Made by a program: the position numbers and the translations under genes. A stretch of DNA of 64,000 nucleotides from Rhodococcus sp. B50 (GTDB taxonomy: Bacteria > Actinomycetota > Actinomycetes > Mycobacteriales > Mycobacteriaceae). The stretch lies in NCBI RefSeq assembly GCF_013602415.1, contig NZ_WPAG02000002.1, positions 1,798,001 through 1,862,000 on the forward strand, in the 5' to 3' direction. Positions within the stretch are counted from its first letter, which is position 1. The number at the start of each line of letters is the position of its first letter. Below are positions 18,437 to 27,586 of the stretch, piece by piece. The notes below the pieces were generated by a model that worked only from the letters and a program-made list of their open reading frames with translations, had not been told where the DNA came from and ran no database searches.

Positions 18437-21093
18437 GCCGCGCCCAGCTCCTTCAGCCGCGCGGTGATCCGCGCGATCTCCTCTTCGGCGATCTGCTTGC
18501 GACCGCGAATCTTCTCGACCACCTGATCGGGTGCCTTGGCGAGGAACGCCTCGTTCGACAGCTTCGCGGACGTGCCCGCCAGTTCCTTCTCCGCGACGGC
18601 GAGATCCTTGCGCAGGCGGGCGATCTCGGCGCCGACGTCGATGCTGCCCGAGGTGTCGAGCTCGACGGTGACCGTCGCGCGGCTCAGCCGGACCTCGATC
18701 GACGCCGTGGCGGAGAACGAGTCCTCCGGCTCGGTCAGGCGCGCGAGCGACTGCACGGCCGGCACCTGGGCGACGAGGTCGGCATCCTCGACGCCGACGA
18801 GCCGGGCCGCCACCTTCTGCGACGGCTTGAGGCCCTGGTCGCTCCGGAAGCGACGGATCTCGGTGACGAGCTTCTGCAGGTCGGCGACGCGCTGCGCCGC
18901 GGTCTCGTCGGTGGGCACTCCGGACGTCTCGGGCCAGGACGCGATCACCACGGATTCGCCGCCGGTGAGCACCTTCCACAGCGTCTCGGTGACGAACGGG
19001 ATGACCGGGTGCAGCAGACGCAGCAGCTGGTCGAGGACGGCGCCGAGTACGACCTTGGTTCCGTCGGCGTGGACGCTGCCCTCGGCGAGCTGGACCTTGG
19101 CGAGCTCGAGATACCAGTCGCAGACCTCGTCCCACGCGAAGTGGTAGAGCGCCTCGCACGCCTTGGAGAACTCGTAGTGGTCGAAGGCCGCGTCGACCTC
19201 GGTGCGCACCTGCTCGAGGCGGTCGAGGATCCACCGGTCGGCATCGGTCAGCTGCTCACGGGCAGGGAGCTCGCCGATCACCGCACCGTTCATGAGCGCG
19301 AACTTGGTCGCGTTGAACAGCTTGTTCGCGAAGTTGCGCGACGACTGGGCGTGGTCCTCACCGACGGAGAGGTCGCCACCCGGGTTCGCGCCGCGCGCCA
19401 GGGTGAAGCGCAGGGCGTCGGCGCCGAAGCGCTCGACCCAGTCGAGCGGGTCGATGCCGTTGCCTCGCGACTTGGACATCTTCTTGCCGAACTGGTCGCG
19501 GACCAGGCCGTGCAGGAACAGATCCCGGAACGGCACCTGCGCCTGGTGCACGGCGTCGTCGCCCGACACGTAGGTGCCGAACATCATCATGCGCGCGACC
19601 CAGAAGAACAGGATGTCGTAGCCGGTGACGAGAACGCTGGTGGGATAGAACTTGTCGAGTTCGGGGGTCTTCTCCGGCCAGCCCATCGTCGAGAACGGCC
19701 ACAGACCGGACGAGAACCACGTGTCGAGCACGTCCGGGTCCTGATCCCAGCCGTCGGGTGCGGTCTCGTCGGGACCGAAGCACTCGACCTCTCCGTTCGG
19801 GCCGTACCAGATCGGGATGCGGTGACCCCACCACAGCTGACGCGAGATGCACCAGTCGTGCATGTTGTCGACCCAGTCGAACCAGCGCGGTTCCTGGCTC
19901 GCGGGGTGGATGACGGTGTGGCCGTTGCGCACTGCATCGCCGGCGGCCTTCGCGAGCTTGTCGACCTTGACCCACCACTGCATCGACAGGCGCGGTTCGA
20001 TGGTCTCGCCGGACCGCTCGGAGTGGCCGACGCTGTGCAGGTAGGGGCGCTTCTCGGCGACGACGCGTCCCTGCGCGGCGAGTTCCTCGCGGATCGCGAC
20101 GCGTGCCTCGAAGCGGTCCATGCCGTCGAAGCGTGTGCCCGAATCGGCGATGCGACCGGCCTTGTCCATGATCGTGGGCATCGGCAGGTCGTGCCGCAGA
20201 CCCATCTCGAAGTCGTTGGGGTCGTGCGCAGGCGTGATCTTCACTGCGCCCGTACCGAATTCGGGGTCGACGTAGTCGTCGGCGATGATCGGGATCTGCC
20301 GCCCGGTGATGGGATGCTCCAGCGTGGTGCCGATGATGTCCTTGTAGCGCTCGTCCTCGGGGTGGACCGCGACCGCGGTGTCGCCGAGCATCGTCTCGAC
20401 GCGGGTGGTGGCGACGATCACGTGCGGCTCGTCGTCGTTGAGGGAGCCGTAGCGCAGGGAGACGAGTTCGCCTTCGACCTCCTCGAACTTCACCTCGATG
20501 TCGGAGATCGCGGTCTGCAGCACGGGCGACCAGTTGACCAGGCGCTCGGCGCGGTAGATCAGGCCCTCGTCGTAGAGGCGCTTGAACATCACCTGGACAG
20601 CGCGGGAAAGCCCGTCGTCCATGGTGAAGCGGTCGCGCGACCAGTCGACGCCGTCGCCGATGCGACGCATCTGGCCCTGGATCGTGCCGCCGGACTCGGC
20701 CTTCCACTGCCAGACCTTCTCGATGAAGGCCTCGCGGCCGAGGTCCTCCTTCTTCTTGCCGTCGGCGGCGAGCTGCTTCTCGACGACGGTCTGGGTGGCG
20801 ATACCGGCGTGGTCCATGCCGGGCAGCCACAGCACCTCGTAGCCCTGCATGCGCTTCCGGCGGGAGAGCACGTCCATCAGGGTGTGGTCGAGGGCGTGAC
20901 CCATGTGCAGGCTGCCGGTGACGTTCGGCGGCGGAAGGACGATCGAGTACCCGGGCTTGTCGCTCCTGGGGTCGGCCTCGAAGTAGCCGGCGTCCACCCA
21001 CTGCTGGTAGAGCTCCGCTTCGACGGCGCTGGGGTCCCAGCTCTTGGGAAGGGCGTCGGCGGGGTTCTGCGAGTTCTCTGGCGCACTGGTCAC
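18433..21093 (-). CDS. valS: Valyl-tRNA synthetase
   Basis: ValS charges tRNA-Val. The 886-residue protein is full length: class I HIGH motif as HMGH at residues 63-66 ([14 protein letters not shown]), KMSKS near residue 537 ([14 protein letters not shown]), an editing domain between them, an anticodon-binding domain and a C-terminal coiled coil ([18 protein letters not shown]). The GTG start at 21093 has a TACGAT -10 six nt upstream, so translation is probably leaderless. No T-box is seen upstream. It heads the valS-folC-DUF4233 operon. Confidence 0.97.
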   Translation of the reverse strand: MTSAPENSQNPADALPKSWDPSAVEAELYQQWVDAGYFEADPRSDKPGYSIVLPPPNVTGSLHMGHALDHTLMDVLSRRKRMQGYEVLWLPGMDHAGIATQTVVEKQLAADGKKKEDLGREAFIEKVWQWKAESGGTIQGQMRRIGDGVDWSRDRFTMDDGLSRAVQVMFKRLYDEGLIYRAERLVNWSPVLQTAISDIEVKFEEVEGELVSLRYGSLNDDEPHVIVATTRVETMLGDTAVAVHPEDERYKDIIGTTLEHPITGRQIPIIADDYVDPEFGTGAVKITPAHDPNDFEMGLRHDLPMPTIMDKAGRIADSGTRFDGMDRFEARVAIREELAAQGRVVAEKRPYLHSVGHSERSGETIEPRLSMQWWVKVDKLAKAAGDAVRNGHTVIHPASQEPRWFDWVDNMHDWCISRQLWWGHRIPIWYGPNGEVECFGPDETAPDGWDQDPDVLDTWFSSGLWPFSTMGWPEKTPELDKFYPTSVLVTGYDILFFWVARMMMFGTYVSGDDAVHQAQVPFRDLFLHGLVRDQFGKKMSKSRGNGIDPLDWVERFGADALRFTLARGANPGGDLSVGEDHAQSSRNFANKLFNATKFALMNGAVIGELPAREQLTDADRWILDRLEQVRTEVDAAFDHYEFSKACEALYHFAWDEVCDWYLELAKVQLAEGSVHADGTKVVLGAVLDQLLRLLHPVIPFVTETLWKVLTGGESVVIASWPETSGVPTDETAAQRVADLQKLVTEIRRFRSDQGLKPSQKVAARLVGVEDADLVAQVPAVQSLARLTEPEDSFSATASIEVRLSRATVTVELDTSGSIDVGAEIARLRKDLAVAEKELAGTSAKLSNEAFLAKAPDQVVEKIRGRKQIAEEEIARITARLKELGAA

Positions 21094-21099
21094 CCGTCA

Positions 21100-21105
21100 A
21101 TCGTA
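21100..21105 (-). promoter_or_regulatory. Candidate -10 of the leaderless valS promoter
   Basis: On the minus strand TACGAT is followed by 6 nt and GTG at 21093. Confidence 0.5.
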
Positions 21106-21232
21106 AGCGTCGAAGGCGAACGTCCTGGACAGGGGCCACGACCGGAGGGTGTGGCTCGGTCCCCGATCGGGTATCGCATTGCCGGGCGGCCGAATGCGCG
21201 GACGCCGAACTGACAGGACGGAGGACACCGTC

Positions 21233-21607
21233 ATGATGCGGGCATTGATCTTCGCTGCAGGTGCAGCTGCGGGATTCGTCGCGGGGACCCGGGCGGGCCG
21301 CGAGACGTACGACAAGATGCGGGGACGTTCGAACGAGCTGTGGCACAACCCGGCGGTACAGGACAAGGTCATACCTGCCGTACAGGACAAGGTGACGGAA
21401 GCGGCCACCGTCGTGAAGGAGAAGGCACCACACCTCCAGGAGACGGTCGGCGGTCTCGCCGAGAAGGTCACCCACCGCGGTCAGAGCGGATCGGGCCAAC
21501 ACGCGGCGACGCACACCGGTTCGTCGACGAGCGAATCGACACCGGCCACCGACGAGCCCACCCGTCCGCCCGCGTCACCGGGCGACCAGCCGCGTCCACC
21601 TGCGTAA
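21233..21607 (+). CDS. Small YtxH-like single-pass protein
   Basis: A 124-residue protein with one N-terminal membrane helix (about residues 3-20, ALIFAAGAAAGFVAGTRAG), an amphipathic middle (KVTEAATVVKEKAPHLQETV) and a disordered Ser/Thr/Pro-rich tail. This resembles YtxH-type envelope or stress proteins; function unknown. ATG at 21233 (or the adjacent ATG at 21236) is chosen because ggaggac stands 8 nt upstream, not the ATG at 21149. It is divergent from valS. Confidence 0.7.
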   Translation: MMRALIFAAGAAAGFVAGTRAGRETYDKMRGRSNELWHNPAVQDKVIPAVQDKVTEAATVVKEKAPHLQETVGGLAEKVTHRGQSGSGQHAATHTGSSTSESTPATDEPTRPPASPGDQPRPPA

Positions 21608-21639
21608 CAGACGGTCGACACCCCGGCAGACGTGCTCGG

Positions 21640-23631
21640 TCAGCCCAGCTCGTCCGGCAGGTCGAGCGGGCGGCCGAGCACGTGCTCCGACAGGAATGCT
21701 TCGACCGTGCGGTACCAGATCTTGGAATGCTGCGGCTGCAGCACCCAGTGGTTCTCGGACGGGAAATACAGGAAGCGGTGGACGGTGGTGCCGTCGTCCT
21801 CGGCGGGCAGCCCCGATTCGTCGAGCAGCTCGTACCAGAGACGCAGCGCTTCGCCGATGGGGACGCGATAGTCCTTGTCGCCGTGGATGACGAGCACGGG
21901 CGTGACGATGTCGGCGACGAACAGGTGCGGTGAGTTCTCGACGGCCATCTCCGGGGTCATCTCCCGTTGCCAATACCAGGCCACGTCGGTGGTCGGGGTG
22001 AACTGGTCCAGCGCCCACAGACCTGCGTGGGTGACGACTGCCCGGAACCGGTCGGTATGACCGGCGATCCAGTTGGCCAGATATCCGCCGAACGATCCAC
22101 CCATCACCGCGGTGCGGTCCTCGTCGATGTCGTCCCGCGCGACAGCCGCGTCGGTGATGGCCATCAGGTCGGTGTACGGTTCGCGTCCCCAGCGTCCCCA
22201 GCCTCGCCGGATGAAGGCGTCGCCGTATCCGGTGGACAGTGCGGGGTCCGGTAGCAGTACCGCATAGCCGCGGGCGACGAGAAGCCACGGATTCCAGCGC
22301 CACGACCAGGTGTTCCAGCTGCTCAGCGGACCGCCGTGCACCCACAGCAGCAGCGGTGCCGGGTCGGCGGCGGATGCCGTGTGCGGGAGCGCGAACCATG
22401 CCCGCACCGACGTGCCGTCCGCGGCCTCGGTGGTCAGTTCCACGAGACGGCCCGGCAGTTCCGGGAGCGCAGCAGGAGCGGGCAGCGGCGTGACGGTGCC
22501 GGTGTCGGGCCCGGTCAGGTCGATGCGCACGGGATGCGGCGGCGCGTCGTACGAGGCTCTCAGTGCGTACGCGCGGCTGCCGTCGGGCGCGAGGCGGACG
22601 TGGGTGTACGCGGCGTCGTCCGCGGTGACGCGGTCGGGCCGGCTGCCCCCGAGGCGCTGGACGAAGACCGGTGCGCGTCCGTGATCGTCGGCGGTGAGCA
22701 CGAGCCCGGAACCGTCGGGCAGCCAGGTCACCGAGGTGGGACGCCTGTCCCATTCGCGGGATTCGATGCTGGTGGTTCCCGTGGCGATGTCGAGGACGCG
22801 GACGGTCACCTGCGGCGGGTTCTCGGCGTCGCTGATCGACTCGTGCAGATAGGCGAGCTTGTTTCCGTCCCGGGAGATCGACGGATGTGTCGCGTCGCCG
22901 GTCTCGTCGTCGACGAGCGGGGTGCGCAGGCCGGTGCCGAGATCGATCCGCACGACGGTGACGCGGCGCGAAGCGCGCGGACCGGGGACCACCCAGGTGA
23001 CGGCGGCGAACGTGCCGTCCGCAGCGATGTCGATGTGGGCGTCGCGCAGGGAACCTCGGATTCCCGGCGTGAGATCGGTGCAGCCGCCGCTGCCGTCCGG
23101 GACGAGCAGATGCGGTTGGTCCGGTCCGAGGTCGTGATCCCAGTAGCGCACGGGATAGCCCGTGTGCAGGACAGCGGTGACGTCCCCGTCCTTGCGGGCG
23201 TCGCGGATCCGTTCGTCGTCCGAGTCGCTGTGCCCCAGGACGGACCCCGTGAGCAGGATCCGGTCGGCGCCGGACGCGGCATGCACGGACGCGAATCCGC
23301 CCTTACGGGATGCGAACTGCTCGGCTTCCCCGCCCACCGCGGGCAGGCGCCACAACGACACCGGTGGATCGTCCTTGCCGCGAGCGGCGGTGAACAACAG
23401 GTCGCCGGTCGAGGTGAACGTCGGATTCGACTCTCCCGTGCTGCCGTGCGTGAGGCGGCGCGCCGGGGCACGGCCTTCGGGATCCACCTCCCACAGCGCA
23501 CCGACGTACGAGGCGGCCCTGTCGTCGAGCGCCGACTGCGTGATCACCAACCGGGTTCCGTCCGGGGACATCGTGAGCGAGCTGACCCGCGGGAGTGCCA
23601 GGTAGTCGTCGAGCTCGTCGAAAGCGGTCAT
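21640..23631 (-). CDS. S9-family prolyl oligopeptidase-type serine peptidase
   Basis: A cytoplasmic peptidase or acyl-aminoacyl peptidase of 663 residues. The first 390 or so form a WD40-like beta-propeller (repeated SPDGTRL, SRDGNKL, APDGSRA units). The C-terminal alpha/beta-hydrolase has the nucleophile Ser in MGGSFGGYLAN, the Asp in HGDKDYRVP and the His in FPSENHWVL. There is no signal peptide. The start at 23631 is set by conservation (MTAFDELDDYLALPRVS) and by TATCGT 6 nt upstream (leaderless); the frame continues beyond it without meaning. Confidence 0.9.
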   Translation of the reverse strand: MTAFDELDDYLALPRVSSLTMSPDGTRLVITQSALDDRAASYVGALWEVDPEGRAPARRLTHGSTGESNPTFTSTGDLLFTAARGKDDPPVSLWRLPAVGGEAEQFASRKGGFASVHAASGADRILLTGSVLGHSDSDDERIRDARKDGDVTAVLHTGYPVRYWDHDLGPDQPHLLVPDGSGGCTDLTPGIRGSLRDAHIDIAADGTFAAVTWVVPGPRASRRVTVVRIDLGTGLRTPLVDDETGDATHPSISRDGNKLAYLHESISDAENPPQVTVRVLDIATGTTSIESREWDRRPTSVTWLPDGSGLVLTADDHGRAPVFVQRLGGSRPDRVTADDAAYTHVRLAPDGSRAYALRASYDAPPHPVRIDLTGPDTGTVTPLPAPAALPELPGRLVELTTEAADGTSVRAWFALPHTASAADPAPLLLWVHGGPLSSWNTWSWRWNPWLLVARGYAVLLPDPALSTGYGDAFIRRGWGRWGREPYTDLMAITDAAVARDDIDEDRTAVMGGSFGGYLANWIAGHTDRFRAVVTHAGLWALDQFTPTTDVAWYWQREMTPEMAVENSPHLFVADIVTPVLVIHGDKDYRVPIGEALRLWYELLDESGLPAEDDGTTVHRFLYFPSENHWVLQPQHSKIWYRTVEAFLSEHVLGRPLDLPDELG

Positions 23632-23754
23632 CCTCGGACGATATCGGGGGCTACGGTGGGCGGTCCGAAGGTGGCATCGGGTCCGTCTGTAACCTGGTCG
23701 TTCGGCGGGTGAATCCCGCGGAACGTCGTCTCCCAGTCCGAACGGAGCACCCAC

Positions 23755-24546
23755 ATGGTCGACCTCGCATACGTCATCGCCGGCTCGGAAGCGACCGGTG
23801 GCGCCGGTCTGCAGGTCGACCTCAAGACGTTCCAGCAACTCGGCGTGTACGGGGTGGGCACCACGACCTGCATCGTCTCGTTCGATCCGAAGAACAACTG
23901 GGGGCACCGCTTCTTCCCCGTCCCCGCCGAGGTCATCGCGGAGCAGATCGAGGCGGCCACCTCCGCCCACGACCTGGACGTCGTGAAGATCGGCATGCTG
24001 GGCACGCCCGCCACGATCGACGTGGTCGCCGAGGGGCTGGAGCAGCAGAGCTGGCGGCACGTCGTGCTCGACCCGGTGCTGATCTGCAAGGGCCAGGAAG
24101 CCGGCGCCGCGCTCGACACCGACAACGCGCTGCGCGCGCAGGTCCTCCCCCACGCCACGGTCGTCACCCCGAACCTGTTCGAAGCACGCACTCTGTCCGG
24201 GATGGACGAGATCACCTCGGTCGACGACCTGGTCGAGGCTGCACGTCGCATCCACGACCTCGGTCCGAAGTACGTCGTGGCGAAGGGCGGCGTCGAACTC
24301 GACGGCGAGGACGCGGTGGACGTGCTGTTCGACGGCACGGAGGTCACTTTCCTGACTGCGCCGAAGGTCGGCAACGAGCGGGTGTCCGGTGCGGGCTGCA
24401 CCCTCGCCGCCGCGATCACCGCCGAACTGGCGAAGGGCGCGTCCGTGGCCGACGCCGCGGCACGAGCGAAGGATTTCGTCACGGCGGGTATCAAGGCGCG
24501 AGTGTCCGCCAACACCCCGTTCGACACCGTCTGGCAGGGCGCCTGA
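23755..24546 (+). CDS. pdxK: ThiD-like pyridoxal / hydroxymethylpyrimidine kinase
   Basis: A ribokinase-fold kinase of 263 residues that phosphorylates B6 vitamers and/or hydroxymethylpyrimidine. Motifs are IAGSEATGGAGLQVDLKTFQ, SFDPKNNWGH, VLDPVLICKG and the anion-hole loop SGAGCTLAAAI. The DPKNNWGH element and the cysteine in GAGC resemble the ThiD-like PdxK of Firmicutes, so pyridoxal kinase is the preferred reading; HMP kinase cannot be excluded. Cggagc precedes the ATG. No TPP riboswitch is seen upstream. It is divergent from the S9 peptidase. Confidence 0.75.
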   Translation: MVDLAYVIAGSEATGGAGLQVDLKTFQQLGVYGVGTTTCIVSFDPKNNWGHRFFPVPAEVIAEQIEAATSAHDLDVVKIGMLGTPATIDVVAEGLEQQSWRHVVLDPVLICKGQEAGAALDTDNALRAQVLPHATVVTPNLFEARTLSGMDEITSVDDLVEAARRIHDLGPKYVVAKGGVELDGEDAVDVLFDGTEVTFLTAPKVGNERVSGAGCTLAAAITAELAKGASVADAAARAKDFVTAGIKARVSANTPFDTVWQGA

Positions 24547-24573
24547 TCCTGTGCAGCACGGACTCGCGGACCC

Positions 24574-24999
24574 TCACCTCCACCGACCGGTCACGAGTCG
24601 AACCACCGCGACGATCATGGCGATGATCGTCCCGACGATGGCCACCACCAGCACGGTCCGGGCGATCAGGTCCCACGGCACCGATCCGTCGTCGGGGAAG
24701 TCGAACGGGAACACCTGCCAGATCCGTACGAGGGCGTAGAGCCCGATGGCGTTCACCACCAGATCGCCGAGGGCTTTCCACCGTGGCGGGTCGGCAACGA
24801 GGTAGACGGCGTTGGTGACGACACCGGCGAGGATCGAGGCATTCACCCACCCGAGGACGCGGGTGGTGTCCGCGGTGAGGAAGGGCACCTCGTCCCATCC
24901 GGGCCGGCCGTTGATCAGGTACAGCAGCACCGCGTTGACAACGATGCCGACGAGGTAGCCTGTCCGGCGCCCGACCGAGGACCGCTCCGGGGCACTCAC
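24574..24999 (-). CDS. Four-helix membrane protein of unknown function
   Basis: A 141-residue protein with four hydrophobic segments: about residues 14-29, 47-68, 78-96 and 112-134. I do not recognise the family. The GTG start overlaps the stop codon of the flavodoxin-like gene by 4 nt (GTGA), so it is translationally coupled to it. It converges with the kinase gene. Confidence 0.7.
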   Translation of the reverse strand: MSAPERSSVGRRTGYLVGIVVNAVLLYLINGRPGWDEVPFLTADTTRVLGWVNASILAGVVTNAVYLVADPPRWKALGDLVVNAIGLYALVRIWQVFPFDFPDDGSVPWDLIARTVLVVAIVGTIIAMIVAVVRLVTGRWR

Positions 25000-25523
25000 C
25001 GACCGGACTCGGCTTCGAGGAGCGCTCGTCCCCACCGACCGGCGCGTTCCGCCTCGCCGGGTTCGAGGGCAGTCTGTTTGTCGACGAGGAAACTTTCCGG
25101 TTCCGCGGCGAGCGTGAAGCCCAGCCTCCGCAGCTTCTTCCCGATCGTCTTCGAGGCGCGGCCGGTGAGCATCGGAGACGCGTCGAGGCGGGTGTCGAAT
25201 GCCGCAGCCGCACCCGACGCTTCGCCGAGCGACGCGAGCCACTCGCGGACGCCGTCGCTTTCGGCGTCGGGTTCGAGTTCGAGTTCGCTGTCCGGTCGGT
25301 CTGCGGCCTCCGCTGCCCCGTGCCGGGTGCTCGGTCGGCTCATACCGTGGACGTGGGTGGGTCCACCGACGACGATCAGGTCGTAGTCGGACGGATTCTT
25401 GTCGCCGGCGTCGGACGCGGCCACCACCTCGGTGGAGGCGAGTCCGTCCATTCCCCGGGCAATCGCTTCGGCGACGTGCCGGGTGTTGCCGTACATCGAT
25501 TCGTAGACCACGAGTACCTGCAT
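24996..25523 (-). CDS. Flavodoxin-domain protein
   Basis: A 175-residue protein with a flavodoxin-like fold; the FMN phosphate loop is visible at the start (VVYESMYGNTRHVAEAIA), followed by DLIVVGGPTHVHGMSRPSTR. The second half carries an acidic stretch and an Arg/Lys-rich segment. Similar stand-alone proteins are common in actinobacteria and often uncharacterised; an electron-transfer or NAD(P)H-quinone-type role is possible. Gaggagcg precedes the ATG. It is coupled to the downstream membrane protein by a GTGA overlap. Confidence 0.78.
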   Translation of the reverse strand: MQVLVVYESMYGNTRHVAEAIARGMDGLASTEVVAASDAGDKNPSDYDLIVVGGPTHVHGMSRPSTRHGAAEAADRPDSELELEPDAESDGVREWLASLGEASGAAAAFDTRLDASPMLTGRASKTIGKKLRRLGFTLAAEPESFLVDKQTALEPGEAERAGRWGRALLEAESGR

Positions 25524-25629
25524 GTCGGACGCTCCTCGAGGATTCGTGCCCGCACGTGTGTGTTCATGCTAGGTCGACGTGACCGATCCGCCGAAGGAAT
25601 CCGGCGAACACCGGCGTCCTCGCTGGTGG

Positions 25630-26235
25630 TCAGCGCGGTTGCCGCCACATGCCCCACAGCGTCGGCCCGCCGTCGGGGACGACGATCTCGTGGGTGACCT
25701 CGAACCCGAACCGCTCGTAGTACGGGATGTTCGACTCCTTGCTCGATTCGAGATAGGCGGGAGCGTGTTCGGCGTCGGCACGGGCGAGGCCGGCGTTCAT
25801 GAGCGTTGTGCCGAAGCCGCTCCCGCGCGCAGCGCGTGAGGTACCGATCGTCGACAGGTACCAGTGCGGTTCGTCCGGGTGCGCTGCGTCGAGCGTTCGC
25901 TCGACCTGACCTCCTCGCCCCATGTTCCGTCCGAGCGCTGCGTAGAAGCCGGGCAGCAGGCGGAGCGATGTCCACACATCGGTACGCCATCGTCCGGGCG
26001 GCGCCCACATCGCCGCGCCTCCGACGACCCCGCCGGACTCGGCGATGTCGGTGGCGCCCAACGGCACCATGTGGTGCCGAGCGTCGGCGGCGAAGAAACG
26101 GGTCATGCGCCGGATGCGGTGCTGTTCGTCCGGAAACATCCACGTGAAGACCGGATCGTCGAAGAAGGCCTCGGCGATCACCGGAGCGAAGGCCGGAATG
26201 TCGCGGCGCGTGGCGGTTCTCGGTTCAGCAGCCAT
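25630..26235 (-). CDS. GNAT-family N-acetyltransferase
   Basis: A 201-residue single-domain acetyltransferase. The acetyl-CoA segment is GTSRAARGSGFGTTLMNAGL, then PAYLESSKESNIPYYERFGFEVTHEI, the usual beta6-beta7 region. Substrate unknown. The start at 26235 has TAGGCT 6 nt upstream and no ribosome site, so it is likely leaderless. That -10 (26242-26247) overlaps the end of the upstream HTH_42 gene. Confidence 0.85.
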   Translation of the reverse strand: MAAEPRTATRRDIPAFAPVIAEAFFDDPVFTWMFPDEQHRIRRMTRFFAADARHHMVPLGATDIAESGGVVGGAAMWAPPGRWRTDVWTSLRLLPGFYAALGRNMGRGGQVERTLDAAHPDEPHWYLSTIGTSRAARGSGFGTTLMNAGLARADAEHAPAYLESSKESNIPYYERFGFEVTHEIVVPDGGPTLWGMWRQPR

Positions 26236-26244
26236 GTGCGCAGC

Positions 26245-27462
26245 CTACGACGAAGACCTGCGCGAAGGCTTGCCCTCCGTCGCCCCCGCGAGCTCTTGTG
26301 CGAGAGGTGTCGGGAATCTGGCCATAACCTTCACTCCCCCGAGCCACTCGTCGAGTCGTGCCGACTCCTGTTCGAGCACCACCCGGCCGTCGGCACCGAT
26401 GTCCTCGAGCAGATGCAGTTCGACGGATCCGGAATCGGTCTGCCACCACGTGCCGACGATCCGTCCGTCCCACCACGCTGTGGGCCCGGCGTTGCCGTTC
26501 GAATCGAACAGGTCGTCCTTGTACGGCCCGAGATACCACTCTCGTTCGGCCCACCCCATCACGGTCGGGTCCAGGGCCGGCAGCAGTACTCCCCACGGTT
26601 CGACGGGAGCGGGTTCCTCCGTGTCATCGGACAGGAGGTATCCGGGACGGCCGTCGAGATCGACTTGCACCACGTCGAGGTCGGCGAGGGCTGCGCGCAC
26701 GGCCGTGAGTGTGGAGCCGAGCCACCACTTGATGTCGGCCTCGGTGCCCGGACCGAACACCCGCAGCCACGATTCCACGAGGGCGCGCACGCCGTCGGCT
26801 TCGTCGCACGGCTCGATCCCGGCGCCGAGCCACGACTCCGTCGACGTCCAGGTGGGGCGCGACACGCGCCACGACCCCTTGTTGGATGCCCGTACCACTT
26901 TTCCTTCGGCCGAGAGCACGGTGAGCACGCGCGGAGCGAACGGTACCTTGCCGCCCCACGACTTCCCGATCCCGTAGTCGATGCTCGCGTCGAGAAGCGG
27001 GATCTCCGCGCGCAATTCGCTGGACGTCGCTTCGCGGCCCTCGGACAGCGCCCGCAGCACATGGCCACTCACCTCGTCGAGCCACTGCTCACCGTCGCCG
27101 TGCAGCCCGGCCTTCTCGACGTCCTTGACCACCTGCCGACGTTGCGCCGCTGCGACCCGCGCGCTCGCGCCCGCCTGCACGACCGGCAGGATCGCGCGTG
27201 GCACGACGAAGACGGTCCTCCGCATGGCCATGTGCTTCACCAGCGACCGATCGGCGTAGAGAGCCCGGTCGAGGTCGGCCGTGGCGAAGTCGTCGACCCG
27301 GGCCCAGGCCGACAGGTAGACGCTGGCCGGGTCGGTACCGTGCAGGCACATCATGCTGGTCGCGGCGTCGACCGCGTCGGACGCGCGATGATCGGGATGC
27401 AGGCGGTGCCTGGCGGCAAGTCGTGCTCGGCGTTCGGTTGCGTCGATCCTGCGCACAGCCAT
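26245..27462 (-). CDS. Winged-helix HTH_42 (AlkZ/YcaQ-like) protein
   Basis: A 405-residue protein of the HTH_42 family, whose characterised members are DNA glycosylases unhooking bulky or crosslinked bases (AlkZ, YcaQ). Typical elements are AWARVDDFATADLDRALYADRSLVKHMAMRRTVFVVPR at the N-terminus (several stretches conserved across the family), a KWWLGST segment, and PTAWWDGRIVGTWWQ at the end. The catalytic QxQ or QxD motif of AlkZ/YcaQ is not obvious, so DNA repair is only suggested. ATG at 27462 is preferred to the one at 27471 because a TACGAT -10 lies 7 nt upstream and would exclude the upstream ATG from the mRNA. Confidence 0.78.
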   Translation of the reverse strand: MAVRRIDATERRARLAARHRLHPDHRASDAVDAATSMMCLHGTDPASVYLSAWARVDDFATADLDRALYADRSLVKHMAMRRTVFVVPRAILPVVQAGASARVAAAQRRQVVKDVEKAGLHGDGEQWLDEVSGHVLRALSEGREATSSELRAEIPLLDASIDYGIGKSWGGKVPFAPRVLTVLSAEGKVVRASNKGSWRVSRPTWTSTESWLGAGIEPCDEADGVRALVESWLRVFGPGTEADIKWWLGSTLTAVRAALADLDVVQVDLDGRPGYLLSDDTEEPAPVEPWGVLLPALDPTVMGWAEREWYLGPYKDDLFDSNGNAGPTAWWDGRIVGTWWQTDSGSVELHLLEDIGADGRVVLEQESARLDEWLGGVKVMARFPTPLAQELAGATEGKPSRRSSS

Positions 27463-27469
27463 GGCCGAC

Positions 27470-27475
27470 ATCGTA
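27470..27475 (-). promoter_or_regulatory. Candidate -10 of the leaderless HTH_42 promoter
   Basis: On the minus strand TACGAT is followed by 7 nt and ATG at 27462. Placement on the upstream alternative ATG decides the start. Confidence 0.55.
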
Positions 27476-27526
27476 GATGCGACGTCCGACTCGGGAGAGC
27501 GACCGACGAGCCGAACCGACAACTGC

Positions 27527-27574
27527 GGGGAGGTCGTGTGCGTGTCCTTCGGAATTTCCGCACACAACCTCCCC
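27527..27574 (-). terminator. Terminator of the N-demethylase operon
   Basis: A long hairpin (GGGGAGGT with ACCTCCCC, one C-A mismatch, then GTGTGCG with CGCACAC) and a 16-nt loop start 12 nt after the last gene of the operon, upstream of the next gene's promoter. Confidence 0.75.
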
Positions 27575-27586
27575 TTCGTTCCGCGT

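Noticed and set aside
19009-21213. 734-codon plus-strand frame opposite valS
   Set aside because: Antisense shadow of a universally conserved gene; no domain is visible.
21094-21232. T-box riboswitch before valS
   Set aside because: The start appears leaderless with a -10 six nt before GTG, and no T-box sequence or specifier stem is seen.
23632-23754. TPP riboswitch before the ThiD-like kinase
   Set aside because: Only 123 nt are available and the conserved TPP box sequences are absent.
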